The notes beneath the pieces were generated by a model, which was not told the DNA's origin, did not search any database, and worked only from the letters and a program-made list of their open reading frames with translations. This document shows, one piece after another, positions 25,068-33,925 of a DNA stretch of 60,453 nt. This DNA comes from Deltaproteobacteria bacterium (GTDB lineage Bacteria; Desulfobacterota; DSM-4660; Desulfatiglandales; Desulfatiglandaceae). Numbering within the stretch: the first letter of the stretch is position 1; the number at the start of each line of letters is the position of its first letter. The stretch covers positions 1 to 60,453 of the forward strand of contig JAFDIV010000025.1 in assembly GCA_019307815.1 (NCBI GenBank). Reading direction: 5' to 3'. The position numbers were made by a program, and so were the translations under genes.

Positions 25068-25492
25068 GACGTGACGTTATTTTGGATACAGGACCATTAG
25101 TAGCCTTCCTCAACAGGCGAGACAGGTACCATCAATGGGTGGTAGAGCAGTGGGCTGGGATTGAGCCTCCTTTACTGACATGTGAACCGGTACTGTCGGA
25201 GGCATGTTTTCTTCTTTCAAGAATCCAAGGAGGGCAGGAAGCTGTTTTTGAACTCCTGCGAAGAAAAGTGCTTGACGTCTCTTTTAAGCTTAATCAACAC
25301 CTAGAAAGATTAAGTTTCCTGATAAACAAATATTGTGAACTACCAATTTCCCTCGCAGACGCCTGTCTTATCCGAATGGCAGAACTATACCCTGAAAGCT
25401 CTGTATTTACACTTGATAAAGACTTTAAAATATACAAGAAAGACAGGGCCAAGGTTATTCCAATTTTATATCCTCACAGGAGAAAGAGATAA
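25064..25492 (+). CDS. vapC: PIN-domain ribonuclease toxin (VapC-like)
   Basis: 142 residues. The PIN fold begins VILDTGPLVAFLN. Its acidic metal-binding set is visible: Asp8, Glu46 (LSEACFL), Asp99 (ISLADACLI) and Asp118/Asp120 (FTLDKDF). These coordinate the Mg/Mn ions used to cut RNA, often tRNA or rRNA. It overlaps the antitoxin gene by 4 bp. Length and motifs look intact. Confidence 0.87.
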   Translation: MRRDVILDTGPLVAFLNRRDRYHQWVVEQWAGIEPPLLTCEPVLSEACFLLSRIQGGQEAVFELLRRKVLDVSFKLNQHLERLSFLINKYCELPISLADACLIRMAELYPESSVFTLDKDFKIYKKDRAKVIPILYPHRRKR

Positions 25493-25556
25493 TTTTGCTG
25501 GCTAAGAAATAAGAAAGATAATGCTGGGGGCATTTTTAGGAACAGGAGAACAACAA

Positions 25557-25835
25557 ATGGACATTAAGGTGCTGCTAACCACATTCGCGATGATCTTCTT
25601 GGCTGAACTAGGTGATAAGACCCAGTTAGCTACGTTGAGTTTTGCCGCTGAAGCCAAATCTCGGCTTTCGGTCTTTATCGGGGCTGCTGGAGCACTAGTT
25701 CTGACCTCATTGCTGGCAGTTCTCTTCGGCTCACTTATTGGTAGATGGGTACCCGAAAACTATGTGAAATCAGGGGCGGCCGTGTTGTTTATTCTGCTCG
25801 GGGTGTGGATGTTGGCTTTTTCTGGGGGGAAATAG
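25557..25835 (+). CDS. UPF0016/GDT1-family half-transporter (Mn2+ or Ca2+)
   Basis: 92 residues with three membrane helices and the family signature LAELGDKTQLATLSFAAE, whose acidic residues bind the cation. Bacterial members are often single-domain half units that form homo- or heterodimers and export manganese. The ATG at 25557 has GGAG 9 bp upstream. It lies 65 bp after vapC and just before the fluoride riboswitch promoter, but is read before that element, so it is not controlled by it. Confidence 0.88.
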   Translation: MDIKVLLTTFAMIFLAELGDKTQLATLSFAAEAKSRLSVFIGAAGALVLTSLLAVLFGSLIGRWVPENYVKSGAAVLFILLGVWMLAFSGGK

Positions 25836-25851
25836 GAGGGATAAGAAAAAG

Positions 25852-25880
25852 TTGACAATTTTTCCTGATTGTGCTATATT
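25852..25880 (+). promoter_or_regulatory. sigma-70-type promoter for the fluoride riboswitch RNA
   Basis: TTGACA at 25852-25857 and TATATT at 25875-25880, separated by exactly 17 bp. The predicted transcription start, near 25887, is just before the aptamer. Confidence 0.75.
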
Positions 25881-25891
25881 TCACAAATAAA

Positions 25892-25950
25892 TTGGCGATG
25901 AAGTCCGCCATTAACCGCCTCTGAAACATGGGGCTGATGACTTCTATCTC
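25892..25950 (+). promoter_or_regulatory. fluoride riboswitch aptamer (crcB motif)
   Basis: The sequence carries all hallmarks of the crcB-motif aptamer: TTGGCGATGAAGTCCGCC, then ATTAACCGCC, a variable loop CTGAAACATG and the closing GGGCTGATGACTTCTA. It aligns part by part with the crystallised Thermotoga aptamer (GGCGATGAGG, CCCGCC, AAAC, GGGCTGATGGCCTCTA). Pseudoknot pairing of the GAAGTC and GACTTC parts is intact. Fluoride binding normally turns on fluoride exporters or fluoride-tolerant enzymes. A good promoter lies upstream and a switching terminator downstream. Confidence 0.9.
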
Positions 25951-25967
25951 AAATCGGCTTTAGGTTT

Positions 25968-26026
25968 GGGGTAGGGGTTAAAAACATACCTACCCCACCG
26001 GACCTATGCCTGGTGGGGTTATTTTT
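25968..26026 (+). terminator. riboswitch expression platform: antiterminator/terminator pair
   Basis: CCTACCCC (25989-25996) can pair with GGGGTAGG (25968-25975). Alternatively CCCCACC (25993-25999) can pair with GGTGGGG (26012-26018), followed by TTATTTTT. The two hairpins share CCCC and exclude each other, as expected for transcriptional control. Confidence 0.75.
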
Positions 26027-26032
26027 ATGAAG

Positions 26033-26068
26033 ACCCTGCGAGGCAATGCCGAGCAGGGTTTATTTTTG
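26033..26068 (+). terminator. second tandem terminator hairpin
   Basis: ACCCTGC (26033-26039) pairs with GCAGGGT (26053-26059), with an inner GGC/GCC pair and a trailing T-rich run TTTATTTTT. It reinforces termination just before the short downstream gene, whose Shine-Dalgarno GGAGG follows directly. Confidence 0.65.
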
Positions 26069-26077
26069 GAGGATGGC

Positions 26078-26370
26078 ATGCTTGATAAGTACAAGGAACT
26101 AAGAGAGACCTTGAGGGAGAGATTCAGCGGGTCATAGATATGCTGGATAGGGATCTTGAGCGATTAAAGCAAAAGGAAATCCCACGGTTACTTGAGGAAC
26201 TGGAAAAGACGGGCGAAGAAAACAAAGAGAAGTCCGTCGGAGAGTATGTAAATATCATGGAGCAGACCCTTCACGATGGAGTTGTCCGGACATTTGATGA
26301 CTGGGTGGGGCATTTGACTTCTTTTCACAAAAGATTCTCCCTACCAAGCTGTCAAAGGGTAGGGTACTAA
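26078..26370 (+). pseudogene. short coiled-coil protein behind the fluoride riboswitch, apparently frameshifted
   Basis: A reading frame starts at ATG 26078 after GGAGG (MLDKYKELRETLRE) but stops at 26137. A second frame then runs from about 26119 (EIQRVIDMLDRDLERLKQKE) to 26370 with the same charged heptad character. Restoring one base near 26117-26121 would give one protein of about 97 residues. It is not CrcB, a CLC-F antiporter or any fluoride gene I recognise. It may be a real decayed gene, a sequencing error, or two unrelated frames (an ATG at 26140 could start the second alone). A weak GGGG/CCCC hairpin follows at 26386-26396. Confidence 0.45.
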
Positions 26371-26468
26371 AGGACATAAAAAAACGGGGGTGCCCCTTTC
26401 CTGGATACTACGTGGAATGCTGTTATCAGTCTGAGTCTTCTTTCTTAGTCAAATACGTGATAGCAAAT

Positions 26469-28178
26469 TTATGCTTGTTGTGTCTTTCCTTCCACAAGCA
26501 TTATTAAATCTTTTACAAATTTTCTCATTTCCTTGGCCTGGGCATTCATCTGTGCAGCAGCGCTAGCAGATTGTTCCGCATGGGCAGCATTTTGCTGCAC
26601 AACCCGCTCCATCTCTGTAACGGCCCTGTTGACCTGATCGATTCCTTGGGACTGCTCAGTGGACGCTGCTGCTATTTCTTCCACCAATTGGTGCACCCTT
26701 CCTGTAATTGCAATATTTTCCTTGAATGCCTCTCTAGTTACCTCAGTAAGTTCGCTTCCCTCTTTTACCACCTTGATTGTATCTTTGATCAGTTTAGCGG
26801 TGTTTTTTGCTGATTCTGAGGCCCTCATGGCGAGATTACGGACCTCATCTGCCACCACAGCGAACCCAGCTCCAGCCTCGCCCGCCCTAGCTGCCTCCAC
26901 AGCAGCATTTAAAGCGAGGAGATTTGTCTGGAAGGCAATCTCGTCAATGGTCTTTATAATCTTTCCAGTCTCTTCACTGGATTTTGTGATGTTCTCAATA
27001 GCCTTTTCCATTTCAAGCATATGATCTTCGACCTTTCGGACAATTTCCTTGGCCTCATTCATCATGTCCTTAGCTTGGACAGCGTTATCGGCATTGCTCT
27101 TGGTCATGGAGGCCATCTCTTCAAGGGCGGAGGATGTCTCTTGAAGAGAAGCCGCCTGCTCGGATGCTCCTTCCGCAACGGCCTGACTGGCCGAGGCCAC
27201 CTGCTCGGTGGCCTGATAAACCTGCTCTGATCCTGTGGTCACACCTTCAATCACGGTGTTGATCCTACGTACGATCTTCTTAGTGGAGAAAAACGCATAG
27301 ATGGTCCCAAAGAGGAGGGCTGCGAGAATAGAGCAAAAGATCATCTTAGAGGAAAAACGGGTCTGGGCCTTTAGCACTTCCACACTCCGTTTCCCCAAAT
27401 CAGCGCAAACAGCATCCAAATTCTCCTTGTACCGATTCATAGTAGCCATGTATTGCTGCTGGTTGGTAACATGGGCCTTGAACTGTTCGACCCTTGAGTC
27501 GTACTCCTGGACCATGGCCTGGATCTTCTTTGCAATCGGCGTGAGTTGCTTGCTGGAGCCCACCTGCTTTGCCCACTCCTTTTGAGCCTTCCAGAACTTC
27601 TTTCGGCTTTTCTCCACCTTTGCCCAGTTCTCACCTGTGCTCTTGTTCAGGTATGTTTGAACAACATTTACAAGAACCTTCCAGGTGACACTCATGTCTT
27701 CCACCCAGAGGGTGCCGTCCTGGATCTTGGAGAGAACCGGTTCGTAATATGCCTCGATTTCCTTTGCTAATTTTCTTTTGGGCACTTCCGCCTTGGCATA
27801 TTTTTCAAAGAGGACACCGTAACCTTTTACGTTATCTTGTAGTTTTTTGAGTTTTTCTTTTCCTTGGGCATCCCCAGTGACATATTTTTCAATTTCCCGT
27901 ACCTTCCCTTCGGCCTTCTTTAATCGGGCCTTAACCTTTTTAAAGGATTTGGTTTCCAGCTCCTTGTTTCCTTGAAAAATTGCCAGGAAATACTGGTCGG
28001 TTTCACCCTTAAGGGATGACATTGTTTGTTGAAGTTCGTTAATCTTACGGTAGAAATCGGTTACTTTTGTGACCTTGGTTAGCCCCATGTAACCTGCAAG
28101 GCCTACAATGACCGAAAGGGCCAACATGATGGCAATTCCTACCCCAATCCTTCGGCCAAGAGTCATTGTAAATGACAT
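26469..28178 (-). CDS. methyl-accepting chemotaxis protein
   Basis: About 569 residues; the ATG at 28178 has AGGAGGG 8 bp upstream. Order: membrane helix 1 (about 9-30), a periplasmic four-helix-type sensor of about 240 residues with lysine-rich coiled segments, membrane helix 2 (about 278-298), then a signalling domain whose hairpin tip reads [26 protein letters not shown] split around the tip. The HAMP segment is short or degenerate. It passes ligand signals to CheA/CheW, which are not in this window. The ligand is unknown. Confidence 0.9.
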   Translation of the reverse strand: MSFTMTLGRRIGVGIAIMLALSVIVGLAGYMGLTKVTKVTDFYRKINELQQTMSSLKGETDQYFLAIFQGNKELETKSFKKVKARLKKAEGKVREIEKYVTGDAQGKEKLKKLQDNVKGYGVLFEKYAKAEVPKRKLAKEIEAYYEPVLSKIQDGTLWVEDMSVTWKVLVNVVQTYLNKSTGENWAKVEKSRKKFWKAQKEWAKQVGSSKQLTPIAKKIQAMVQEYDSRVEQFKAHVTNQQQYMATMNRYKENLDAVCADLGKRSVEVLKAQTRFSSKMIFCSILAALLFGTIYAFFSTKKIVRRINTVIEGVTTGSEQVYQATEQVASASQAVAEGASEQAASLQETSSALEEMASMTKSNADNAVQAKDMMNEAKEIVRKVEDHMLEMEKAIENITKSSEETGKIIKTIDEIAFQTNLLALNAAVEAARAGEAGAGFAVVADEVRNLAMRASESAKNTAKLIKDTIKVVKEGSELTEVTREAFKENIAITGRVHQLVEEIAAASTEQSQGIDQVNRAVTEMERVVQQNAAHAEQSASAAAQMNAQAKEMRKFVKDLIMLVEGKTQQA

Positions 28179-28354
28179 GAACCCATCCCTCCTCATACAG
28201 CAAAGTTTCCTGTGCAAATAGACTTATCCAAAACTCTTATCGCTCATCAGGCAAAAATCTTTACAATTAAATTTTAATGTCCATCCACAACGGATGACAA
28301 TTTGATGAAAAACGATGCACATCCCCTTCTGGGATGCCCGTGGTATCCGTCAGA

Positions 28355-29041
28355 TTAGACTTCCTTCTCCATTGATTCCAAGGCCCTTACAGTTTCCAAG
28401 GCGATTTTAAGCTCTTCGTTTGTTGGAATGACCAGGATCTTTATGGGGCTGTCAGGTTGACTGATTTCTCTGATTCCCTCTGATTTTCTGGCATTCTTTT
28501 CCTCATCAATACGAATTCCTAGCCTATCAAGTCCTTTGCAGGACAGGGCCCTTACTTCTGAGGAATTTTCACCGATCCCCGCCGTAAATACCAAGGCATC
28601 CAAGCTGCCCAGCACCGCCAAATAGGCACCTATATACTTTTTTATCCTATAGCAATAGATATCTAACGCCAGCTTGGCTTTTTGGTCTCCTTGCCTTTTC
28701 AGCTCAATAACTTCCCGCATATCGTTGGTGCCGCAAATCCCTTTTAGGCCGCTTTCCTTGTTCAACAAATTATCAATTTCCTTCAGGTTCATCCCCAGTT
28801 GATCGGCCAAAAAAAAGGGAAGGGCAGGATCAATATCTCCTGAACGGGTACCCATCACAAGTCCTTCAAGGGGCGTCATACCCATACTGGTGTCAACACA
28901 TTTGCCCCTTTTAATGGCAGCCATGCTTGCGCCATTGCCAAGATGAATGGTGATGAGGTTAAGTGACTCAAGGGGCTTTTTCAGGTAATTGGCAGCCTGT
29001 TCTGCCACGTAGGAATGCGATGTCCCATGAAACCCATATCG
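28355..29041 (-). pseudogene. ackA: acetate kinase, C-terminal half only (ackA remnant)
   Basis: The frame reads RYGFHGTSHSYV at about 29041-29006, a signature from the middle of acetate kinase, and continues through HLGNGASM, DTSMGMTPLEG, GDIDPA and FTAGIGENS to a normal C-terminus. Everything before RYGFHG, about 170 residues including the N-terminal nucleotide-binding lobe, is missing. In its place, fused out of frame, are pieces of phosphotransacetylase. An internal ATG at 29008 could start a 217-residue fragment, which would not be an active kinase. Confidence 0.85.
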
Positions 29042-29660
29042 AAGGTCTTGGCAGTGTGTGCAGAAGTGAGCGCAATTTCTGCAAGCTGGCTGGCATCTGG
29101 GTCTGGGTTAACAGCGCAGTCTCCATTCTCTGGAGAGGATTCACCCTATTCACAATGGTGGCCACGGTTTGGCACCCTTTATCAGTTAGGGAGTCAAGGG
29201 CCATATCAATTGTTCGAATGGTTTCGGTGGGTGTCTTTTGGTGAGCATTTGCCACAAGTAAAACAGGGGAGCCAAGATTATTACTTATCTCTGCATTGAT
29301 GTCCAACTCGAATGCAGCAGTAACAGAGGCAAAGTCCGTGCCCTCACAAAGGATAAAGCCAAAGTCCCCTGACAGACGTTGATACTTATCAATTACTTTC
29401 TCTATAATTTCCTCTTCTCTGCCATGGCCTATTAGCTCACTGGCCTCCTCACTAGTTACGCCAAACATGTCCTCATAGGGCGTATCTAGTTTAAAGTGAG
29501 AGGCAATCAGGTCAATGTCATTATCACCTGCACTAGCAACAATAGGTCGAAAAAATGCCACTCGCTCCACTTTGCGCAGGACCAATTCCATGATGCCAAG
29601 GGAAATGGCTGACTTACCGCTACGGGCCTCTGTCGCTGTTATGTACAGGTTGTCGGCCAT
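29041..29660 (-). pseudogene. pta: phosphate acetyltransferase remnant (N-terminal BioD-like domain plus a C-domain fragment, frameshifted)
   Basis: From ATG 29660 (good AAAGGAGG upstream) the frame encodes the BioD/DRTGG-type N-terminal domain of long Pta: YITATEARSGKS, GTDFASVTAAFELDIN, VATIVNRVN near 29140. A different frame then carries GDCAVNPDPDASQLAEIAL and TSAHTAKTF (about 29124-29041), which belongs to the catalytic domain far downstream in intact Pta. So the middle of pta is deleted, and a second deletion joins this fragment to ackA. No active phosphotransacetylase can be made here. Confidence 0.82.
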
Positions 29661-29748
29661 TGGTTGCCTCCTTTGCAGGATATTTTTGGAGGAGGAGGTA
29701 TATATATTATTCGGCGGGGGTGTGGTGATTCATAAGTCCAACGGGGCG

Positions 29749-29781
29749 CTTTACCCGATCTTCGAAGAAAATCGGGTAAAG
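29749..29781. terminator. strong hairpin between the dehydratase-like gene and the pta remnant
   Basis: CTTTACCCGAT and ATCGGGTAAAG form an 11-bp perfect stem around an 11-base loop. There is no T-run in either direction. It lies about 100 bp past the stop of the dehydratase-like gene (-) and may protect or end its transcript. Nothing else is visible in 29661-29883. Confidence 0.45.
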
Positions 29782-29883
29782 TCCACCAGAATGGAAGGTG
29801 ATAGGATATCTAAGCACCAAAATAAGTAACTAGATTGATCTTGGAAATTGTAGTGAAAGTGAGGAAAGCCACAGGGGCACTCC

Positions 29884-31305
29884 CTACTTTTTAAGCCCCA
29901 GAGTCTCTTTTACAGCCCCTTCCTTTGAATTGATATCTGCCAGCATTTGAAGGAATATGATTGCGGCTGCAGGAGAGCCGCCACCATGAATACCACCCAA
30001 CAAATGAGAACTGGTTGCCCAAAATTCAATAAATTTGATTATCTTAAGTCTTTCCTCTGTATTGAAGTTGGGGCTTGCCTGGAGATACTTTTCTACAAGT
30101 GCGCCAATCTCAGGATTCTTTAGATCAAATTCTGATGGAGCTGTAACAGGTATGCCCCCAGCAATATCTGCCAAGTGCATAATAACCTTATTGAACCCTT
30201 CTACTCCAATAATTTTCCCTGCGTTTGCCATCAGTACATTGGGCTGTCTGGCGCCAAAATCGTCAAAACCCTTAGTAGCCGCACCAATGGCAATTCCATA
30301 AGCAGCTTCACTCACACCAACCATTTCTCCAAGTTTCTGTCGAAGCGCAGGGACTTTTTCGAGCCCGTTAGCCTTTAGCATCAAACTGGCCGCTCCAATC
30401 ATTGAATCAATGAACCCGGCTTTACATGCAGCACCCGCGCACCTATGAGAATTGGCAAAGTTCGTGAGCGCTTTTCTTTCTGCCTTTAGGTCTTCAAAAA
30501 TGAATACCCGCTCCCATGGAATAAAGACATTATCAAAAATAACTGTACAAGTAAGCCTATCTCCATATTTCGGATTGCCCGGCTCAAATTCTCCACCTTC
30601 CCTGAGCTTAGCCTGAAAGCCCGTATTTTGTAAGACATACTTGACTCCCTCATCTTTAGGTGTTACTGCGAAGGCAATTGCAAATTCCTCTTCCCCTTCC
30701 TTGAAAGTTTGAGTTGGCAGCACAAAGTTAATATCTGCTGCGAATGCACCGCTTTGATGGATCTTGGCACCACTGACAACAATGCCATCATCTGTCTTTT
30801 CTACCACATGGACATACATATCTCTGGAGTCTTTTGGCCTTTTCGATCTGTCACCCTTGGTGTCAGTCAAGGCGCCGGTACACGCGTAGTCTTTTGCTTG
30901 TATCTCTTTGAGAAACCTGAGAAACTTTTTATGATAATCTGTTCCAAGTCTTTCATCCAGCTCCTTGGTTGCAGGATAAAGAGAACACATGGCATCAGCA
31001 CCAGGACACCTATAATTGCAAGTACCTGTCCTCATACTCAGTTCTCTCTGAAAATCAAGTCTGGCTATAAGATCTTCGGGGCTACTATTTATGTAGTTCA
31101 GTCTGTTAACCTTTTCTCCTACCAAATCGGAAAGGGGAGAGTATTCCTCTTTCTCTTTGGCGAGATCATATGTAAACGCAATAGAATTTACGGCTGGTTT
31201 GATGTTCGGATGGTTTACAAAGTCCCGGACCTTTACTCCTTTAACAAATACATCTCTCTTATAACTTGAAAGCCTCTCAATATAATCCTTTCCTGAAATC
31301 AGCAT
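29884..31305 (-). CDS. 4-hydroxybutyryl-CoA dehydratase/vinylacetyl-CoA isomerase family protein
   Basis: 473 residues, close to AbfD length. The 4Fe-4S ligands of AbfD (Cys-x3-Cys and His-x6-Cys) are matched by Cys96/Cys100 (CNYRC) and His287/Cys294 (HRCAGAAC), and FAD-binding segments of the acyl-CoA dehydrogenase-like fold are present (GAKIHQSGAFAADINFVLP). This separates it from cluster-free 4-hydroxyphenylacetate 3-hydroxylases. The family dehydrates 4-hydroxybutyryl-CoA to crotonyl-CoA in GABA, succinate or fermentation routes. It stands alone, but a 3-hydroxybutyryl-CoA dehydrogenase lies at 50338. The exact substrate could differ. Confidence 0.8.
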   Translation of the reverse strand: MLISGKDYIERLSSYKRDVFVKGVKVRDFVNHPNIKPAVNSIAFTYDLAKEKEEYSPLSDLVGEKVNRLNYINSSPEDLIARLDFQRELSMRTGTCNYRCPGADAMCSLYPATKELDERLGTDYHKKFLRFLKEIQAKDYACTGALTDTKGDRSKRPKDSRDMYVHVVEKTDDGIVVSGAKIHQSGAFAADINFVLPTQTFKEGEEEFAIAFAVTPKDEGVKYVLQNTGFQAKLREGGEFEPGNPKYGDRLTCTVIFDNVFIPWERVFIFEDLKAERKALTNFANSHRCAGAACKAGFIDSMIGAASLMLKANGLEKVPALRQKLGEMVGVSEAAYGIAIGAATKGFDDFGARQPNVLMANAGKIIGVEGFNKVIMHLADIAGGIPVTAPSEFDLKNPEIGALVEKYLQASPNFNTEERLKIIKFIEFWATSSHLLGGIHGGGSPAAAIIFLQMLADINSKEGAVKETLGLKK

Positions 31306-31506
31306 CCTGTCACCCCTTTCCCAAAAGTAATTATTCCTAATAAACCTGTTGCGAAAGAACTTTAGGGAAATTGGTTTTGTATGTCAACAAAAAGCGCTTA
31401 GAGGGTTCTTCTTTTTTCTGGAACCATGTGCAGGCTAATGTTAGTATACGAACTCAAGTAGTATATGCCCCGCATCCTTCAAACCAGCAATTGAGGAACA
31501 CAGGAT

Positions 31507-32184
31507 ATGTTTTTCAACCCACTTACATTTTTGTTTATTATCCTCTTTTTCTTTTCTATTTTATTCTTTTTCATAATGGTGCAGATAAACCTCATTGCGC
31601 TCGCTTTTACAAAGATAGGAATTCCTCCTCAGTATGTTTTCACGGCCCTATTTACCACCTTGGTAGGAAGCTTCGTAAACATCCCCATAAAAAAGATACC
31701 CCAAGAGACCATGACCGCTGAGACCCGAGTTGACTTTTTTGGATTCAGATATGTAGTTCCCGTTTGGAGAAAAAAGGAAACGGTAGTCGCAGTTAATCTA
31801 GGCGGGGCGATTATACCCACGGTAATCTCCCTCTATTTGTTGTTCAAGACAGGTGTATGGGGGAGGGCGGCCATTGCTACAGTATTCATGAGCATCATCA
31901 CATATAGGCTTGCCAAACCAGTCCGTGGCCTAGGTATTGCGCTACCGGCCTTTTTACCACCCCTCCTGGCTGCCTTGGTTTCCGTCATTGCAGGAAACGG
32001 GCATATACCAGGGGTGGCTTATATATCCGGTACTTTAGGTACCTTGATCGGGGCTGACCTTCTAAACTTGAAAAAGATAAGCGACCTTGGGGCACCAGTT
32101 GCTTCTATAGGGGGTGCTGGGACATTTGATGGAATCTTCTTGAATGGAATCTTGGCTGTTCTGCTGGCAGCCCTTTTGGCATAA
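31507..32184 (+). CDS. DUF1614 membrane protein
   Basis: 225 residues with about seven membrane helices. Family-type segments include KIGIPPQYVFTALFTTLVGS, VNLGGAIIPTVISLYL and VAYISGTLGTLIGADLLNL. DUF1614 proteins are uncharacterised membrane proteins common in anaerobic bacteria and archaea. GAGGA lies before the ATG. It converges on the sigma-54 regulator gene, only 17 bp away. The 200-bp gap on its left is divergent with the dehydratase-like gene; I see no clear regulatory motif there. Confidence 0.8.
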   Translation: MFFNPLTFLFIILFFFSILFFFIMVQINLIALAFTKIGIPPQYVFTALFTTLVGSFVNIPIKKIPQETMTAETRVDFFGFRYVVPVWRKKETVVAVNLGGAIIPTVISLYLLFKTGVWGRAAIATVFMSIITYRLAKPVRGLGIALPAFLPPLLAALVSVIAGNGHIPGVAYISGTLGTLIGADLLNLKKISDLGAPVASIGGAGTFDGIFLNGILAVLLAALLA

Positions 32185-32201
32185 AGGAGACACCCCGCTG
32201 C

Positions 32202-33626
32202 CTAGTCTGCGGCTTTGGAATCAGGCTTCTTGAGAGGGATTGCCCATTTTTTCATATACTTCCAAATCGCTGTCCTGCTCAAGCCCACCCGGCGGGCCGC
32301 CTCAGCCTTATTCCAGCCAGATTGTAAGAGGACTTTAATAAGTTTTTCCCGTGAGAGCTTTTCTTTTTGGGTGGCCGAAGTGCCTGCCACTCTGCCCGTC
32401 TCATTGTGGATATACGGTTGATACCTCAACTGCCGGATTTCAACCGGCAAATCAAATACATCTATATACTCATCATTACAAAGAACAAACGCATGCTCAA
32501 TGGCATTTTCTAGCTCGCGGACGTTGCCAGGCCAGTCATAATCCAAAAGAATTCGCATCGCAGCTTGAGTCAATCCACGGACATGCTTTCCCGTCTTACG
32601 ATTTTGCACTGTAACAAAGTGGCTTACCAATAAAGGTATGTCCTCTTTTCGGCTTCTAAGGGGTGGGATATTGATGGGGAAAACCTTGAGCCGATAATAC
32701 AAATCCTCACGAAATTCGCCCCTTTTTACTAGTTCAAATAGATTACGGTTCGTTGCCGCAATTATTCTAATATCTATTTTTCGCCTTTTTGATTCACCCA
32801 CCCGCTCTATTTCCCTCTCTTGTAATACGCGGAGTAATTTCACTTGTATAAAGGGCGTAATTTCACCCACTTCATCTAGGAATATGGTCCCACCGTTGGC
32901 CTCCTCAAACCGCCCCACTCGATCACGGATGGCTCCGGTAAAAGAGCCTTTTATGTGCCCAAAAAGCTCACTTTCAAGGAGTGATTCAGAAAGGGCGCTG
33001 CAATTAACGGTCACAAATGGCATGTTTGCCCGACTGCTGTTATAGTGGATGGCACCCGCAACCAGCTCCTTTCCTGTACCACTTTCTCCTTGAAGAAGGA
33101 TAGTGGCCTCACTTGTTGCGGCCGCCTGTATGGCTGAAAAAACCTGTTGCATGGCATGGCTTTTCCCAATAATCCTATCGAACCTATGTACCTCAGCCAG
33201 ACGCCTAATAGCTTCCTCTGCCTTTCGTCTGGCCTCCTTGAGTTCTGTGAGATCAGTAACAGTTTCCACAATGCCTTTTATTGACCCATCGTCATCCCTT
33301 ACTACTCGTGCACATTTAACCACTGGGACGTCAAATCCTTCCTTATGTCTGAGGAAACACTCTGTAGATTCATTCCTATCGTGTTTGACAATTCCACATT
33401 CCTCTAGACCAGTGGGACATAACCTTCCAAAGCAACGATTAAAATTCAAAAATGAACAGCTTTTTCCCACCGCCTCGTCAGCACTATACCCGGTGATGCG
33501 TTCCATGGCAGGGTTCCATGAGGTTATTTTTCCTTTACTGTCCAGAGTAAAAACTCCATCACCCATGGATTCCCAAAGCAGTTTGGCAAAACGGGCATCA
33601 AACTCGGTGATTTTAGCCCTATTCAT
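32202..33626 (-). CDS. PAS-domain sigma-54-dependent transcriptional activator
   Basis: 474 residues. A PAS domain (about 10-125) contains a cysteine cluster (Cys57, 65, 70, 77, 90). The AAA+ domain has Walker A GESGTGKE (180-187), the sigma-54 loop GSFTGA (227-232, Ser for the usual Ala) and Walker B GGTIFLDE (246-253). The C-terminal Fis-type helix-turn-helix reads [25 protein letters not shown] precedes the ATG. It is divergent from the thioredoxin-reductase-ferredoxin operon, with two palindromes and a -24/-12 promoter between, so I infer it activates that operon. Cysteines suggest redox or iron-sulfur sensing. Confidence 0.92.
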   Translation of the reverse strand: MNRAKITEFDARFAKLLWESMGDGVFTLDSKGKITSWNPAMERITGYSADEAVGKSCSFLNFNRCFGRLCPTGLEECGIVKHDRNESTECFLRHKEGFDVPVVKCARVVRDDDGSIKGIVETVTDLTELKEARRKAEEAIRRLAEVHRFDRIIGKSHAMQQVFSAIQAAATSEATILLQGESGTGKELVAGAIHYNSSRANMPFVTVNCSALSESLLESELFGHIKGSFTGAIRDRVGRFEEANGGTIFLDEVGEITPFIQVKLLRVLQEREIERVGESKRRKIDIRIIAATNRNLFELVKRGEFREDLYYRLKVFPINIPPLRSRKEDIPLLVSHFVTVQNRKTGKHVRGLTQAAMRILLDYDWPGNVRELENAIEHAFVLCNDEYIDVFDLPVEIRQLRYQPYIHNETGRVAGTSATQKEKLSREKLIKVLLQSGWNKAEAARRVGLSRTAIWKYMKKWAIPLKKPDSKAAD

Positions 33627-33696
33627 AATTATTTCTCCTTTTATGCAAGGGAAGGGACAAAGAGTGAATCTTCGGAACCCAAAATACCGTTCACCC

Positions 33697-33738
33697 TGTA
33701 ACGTTACAAAGCGTCACCAATATACCTAGTAACGTTAC
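33697..33738. promoter_or_regulatory. tandem palindromic operator (upstream activating sequence)
   Basis: Two identical perfect palindromes GTAACGTTAC at 33698-33707 and 33729-33738. The first extends to TGTAACGTTACA. Their centres are 31 bp apart, about three helical turns, so both lie on one face of the DNA. They sit 128-168 bp upstream of the -24/-12 promoter, the usual range for enhancer sites of sigma-54 activators, and 71 bp or more upstream of the activator's own start. Confidence 0.75.
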
Positions 33739-33865
33739 CCACAATTGTCAAGTTATTTTCAGGGCAAATAGCCAGCCATTTAATATTTCCAAGATATATT
33801 GAAATGTCAAAGAATTAAATTTATTAACTCAAGTAGATCCTTAACTTTGAGGCAAAATTATGGTT

Positions 33866-33880
33866 TGGCACGGAAATTGA
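33866..33880 (+). promoter_or_regulatory. sigma-54 (-24/-12) promoter
   Basis: TGGCACG-GAAA-TTGA matches the consensus TGGCACG-N4-TTGC except for the last base. The predicted start is about 12 bp downstream, near 33893, 30-odd bases before the thioredoxin ATG. The paired palindromes upstream support it. Confidence 0.7.
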
Positions 33881-33925
33881 GTAAATAAAGAGCAAAACAT
33901 CATTCTTTCTTTTCAATAATAAAAA

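Noticed and set aside
25836..25960. Manganese riboswitch (yybP-ykoY), suggested by the neighbouring UPF0016 gene
   Set aside because: The conserved blocks match the fluoride (crcB) aptamer instead, and the element lies after, not before, the UPF0016 gene.
28355..29660. A functional Pta-AckA fusion enzyme
   Set aside because: The three pieces are in different frames and both catalytic centres are incomplete.
30709..31269. A 186-residue plus-strand frame inside the dehydratase-like gene
   Set aside because: Antisense to a well-supported gene, with no recognisable domain.
33103..33729. A 208-residue plus-strand frame over the sigma-54 activator
   Set aside because: Antisense to conserved AAA+ and PAS domains, and it runs through the operator palindromes.
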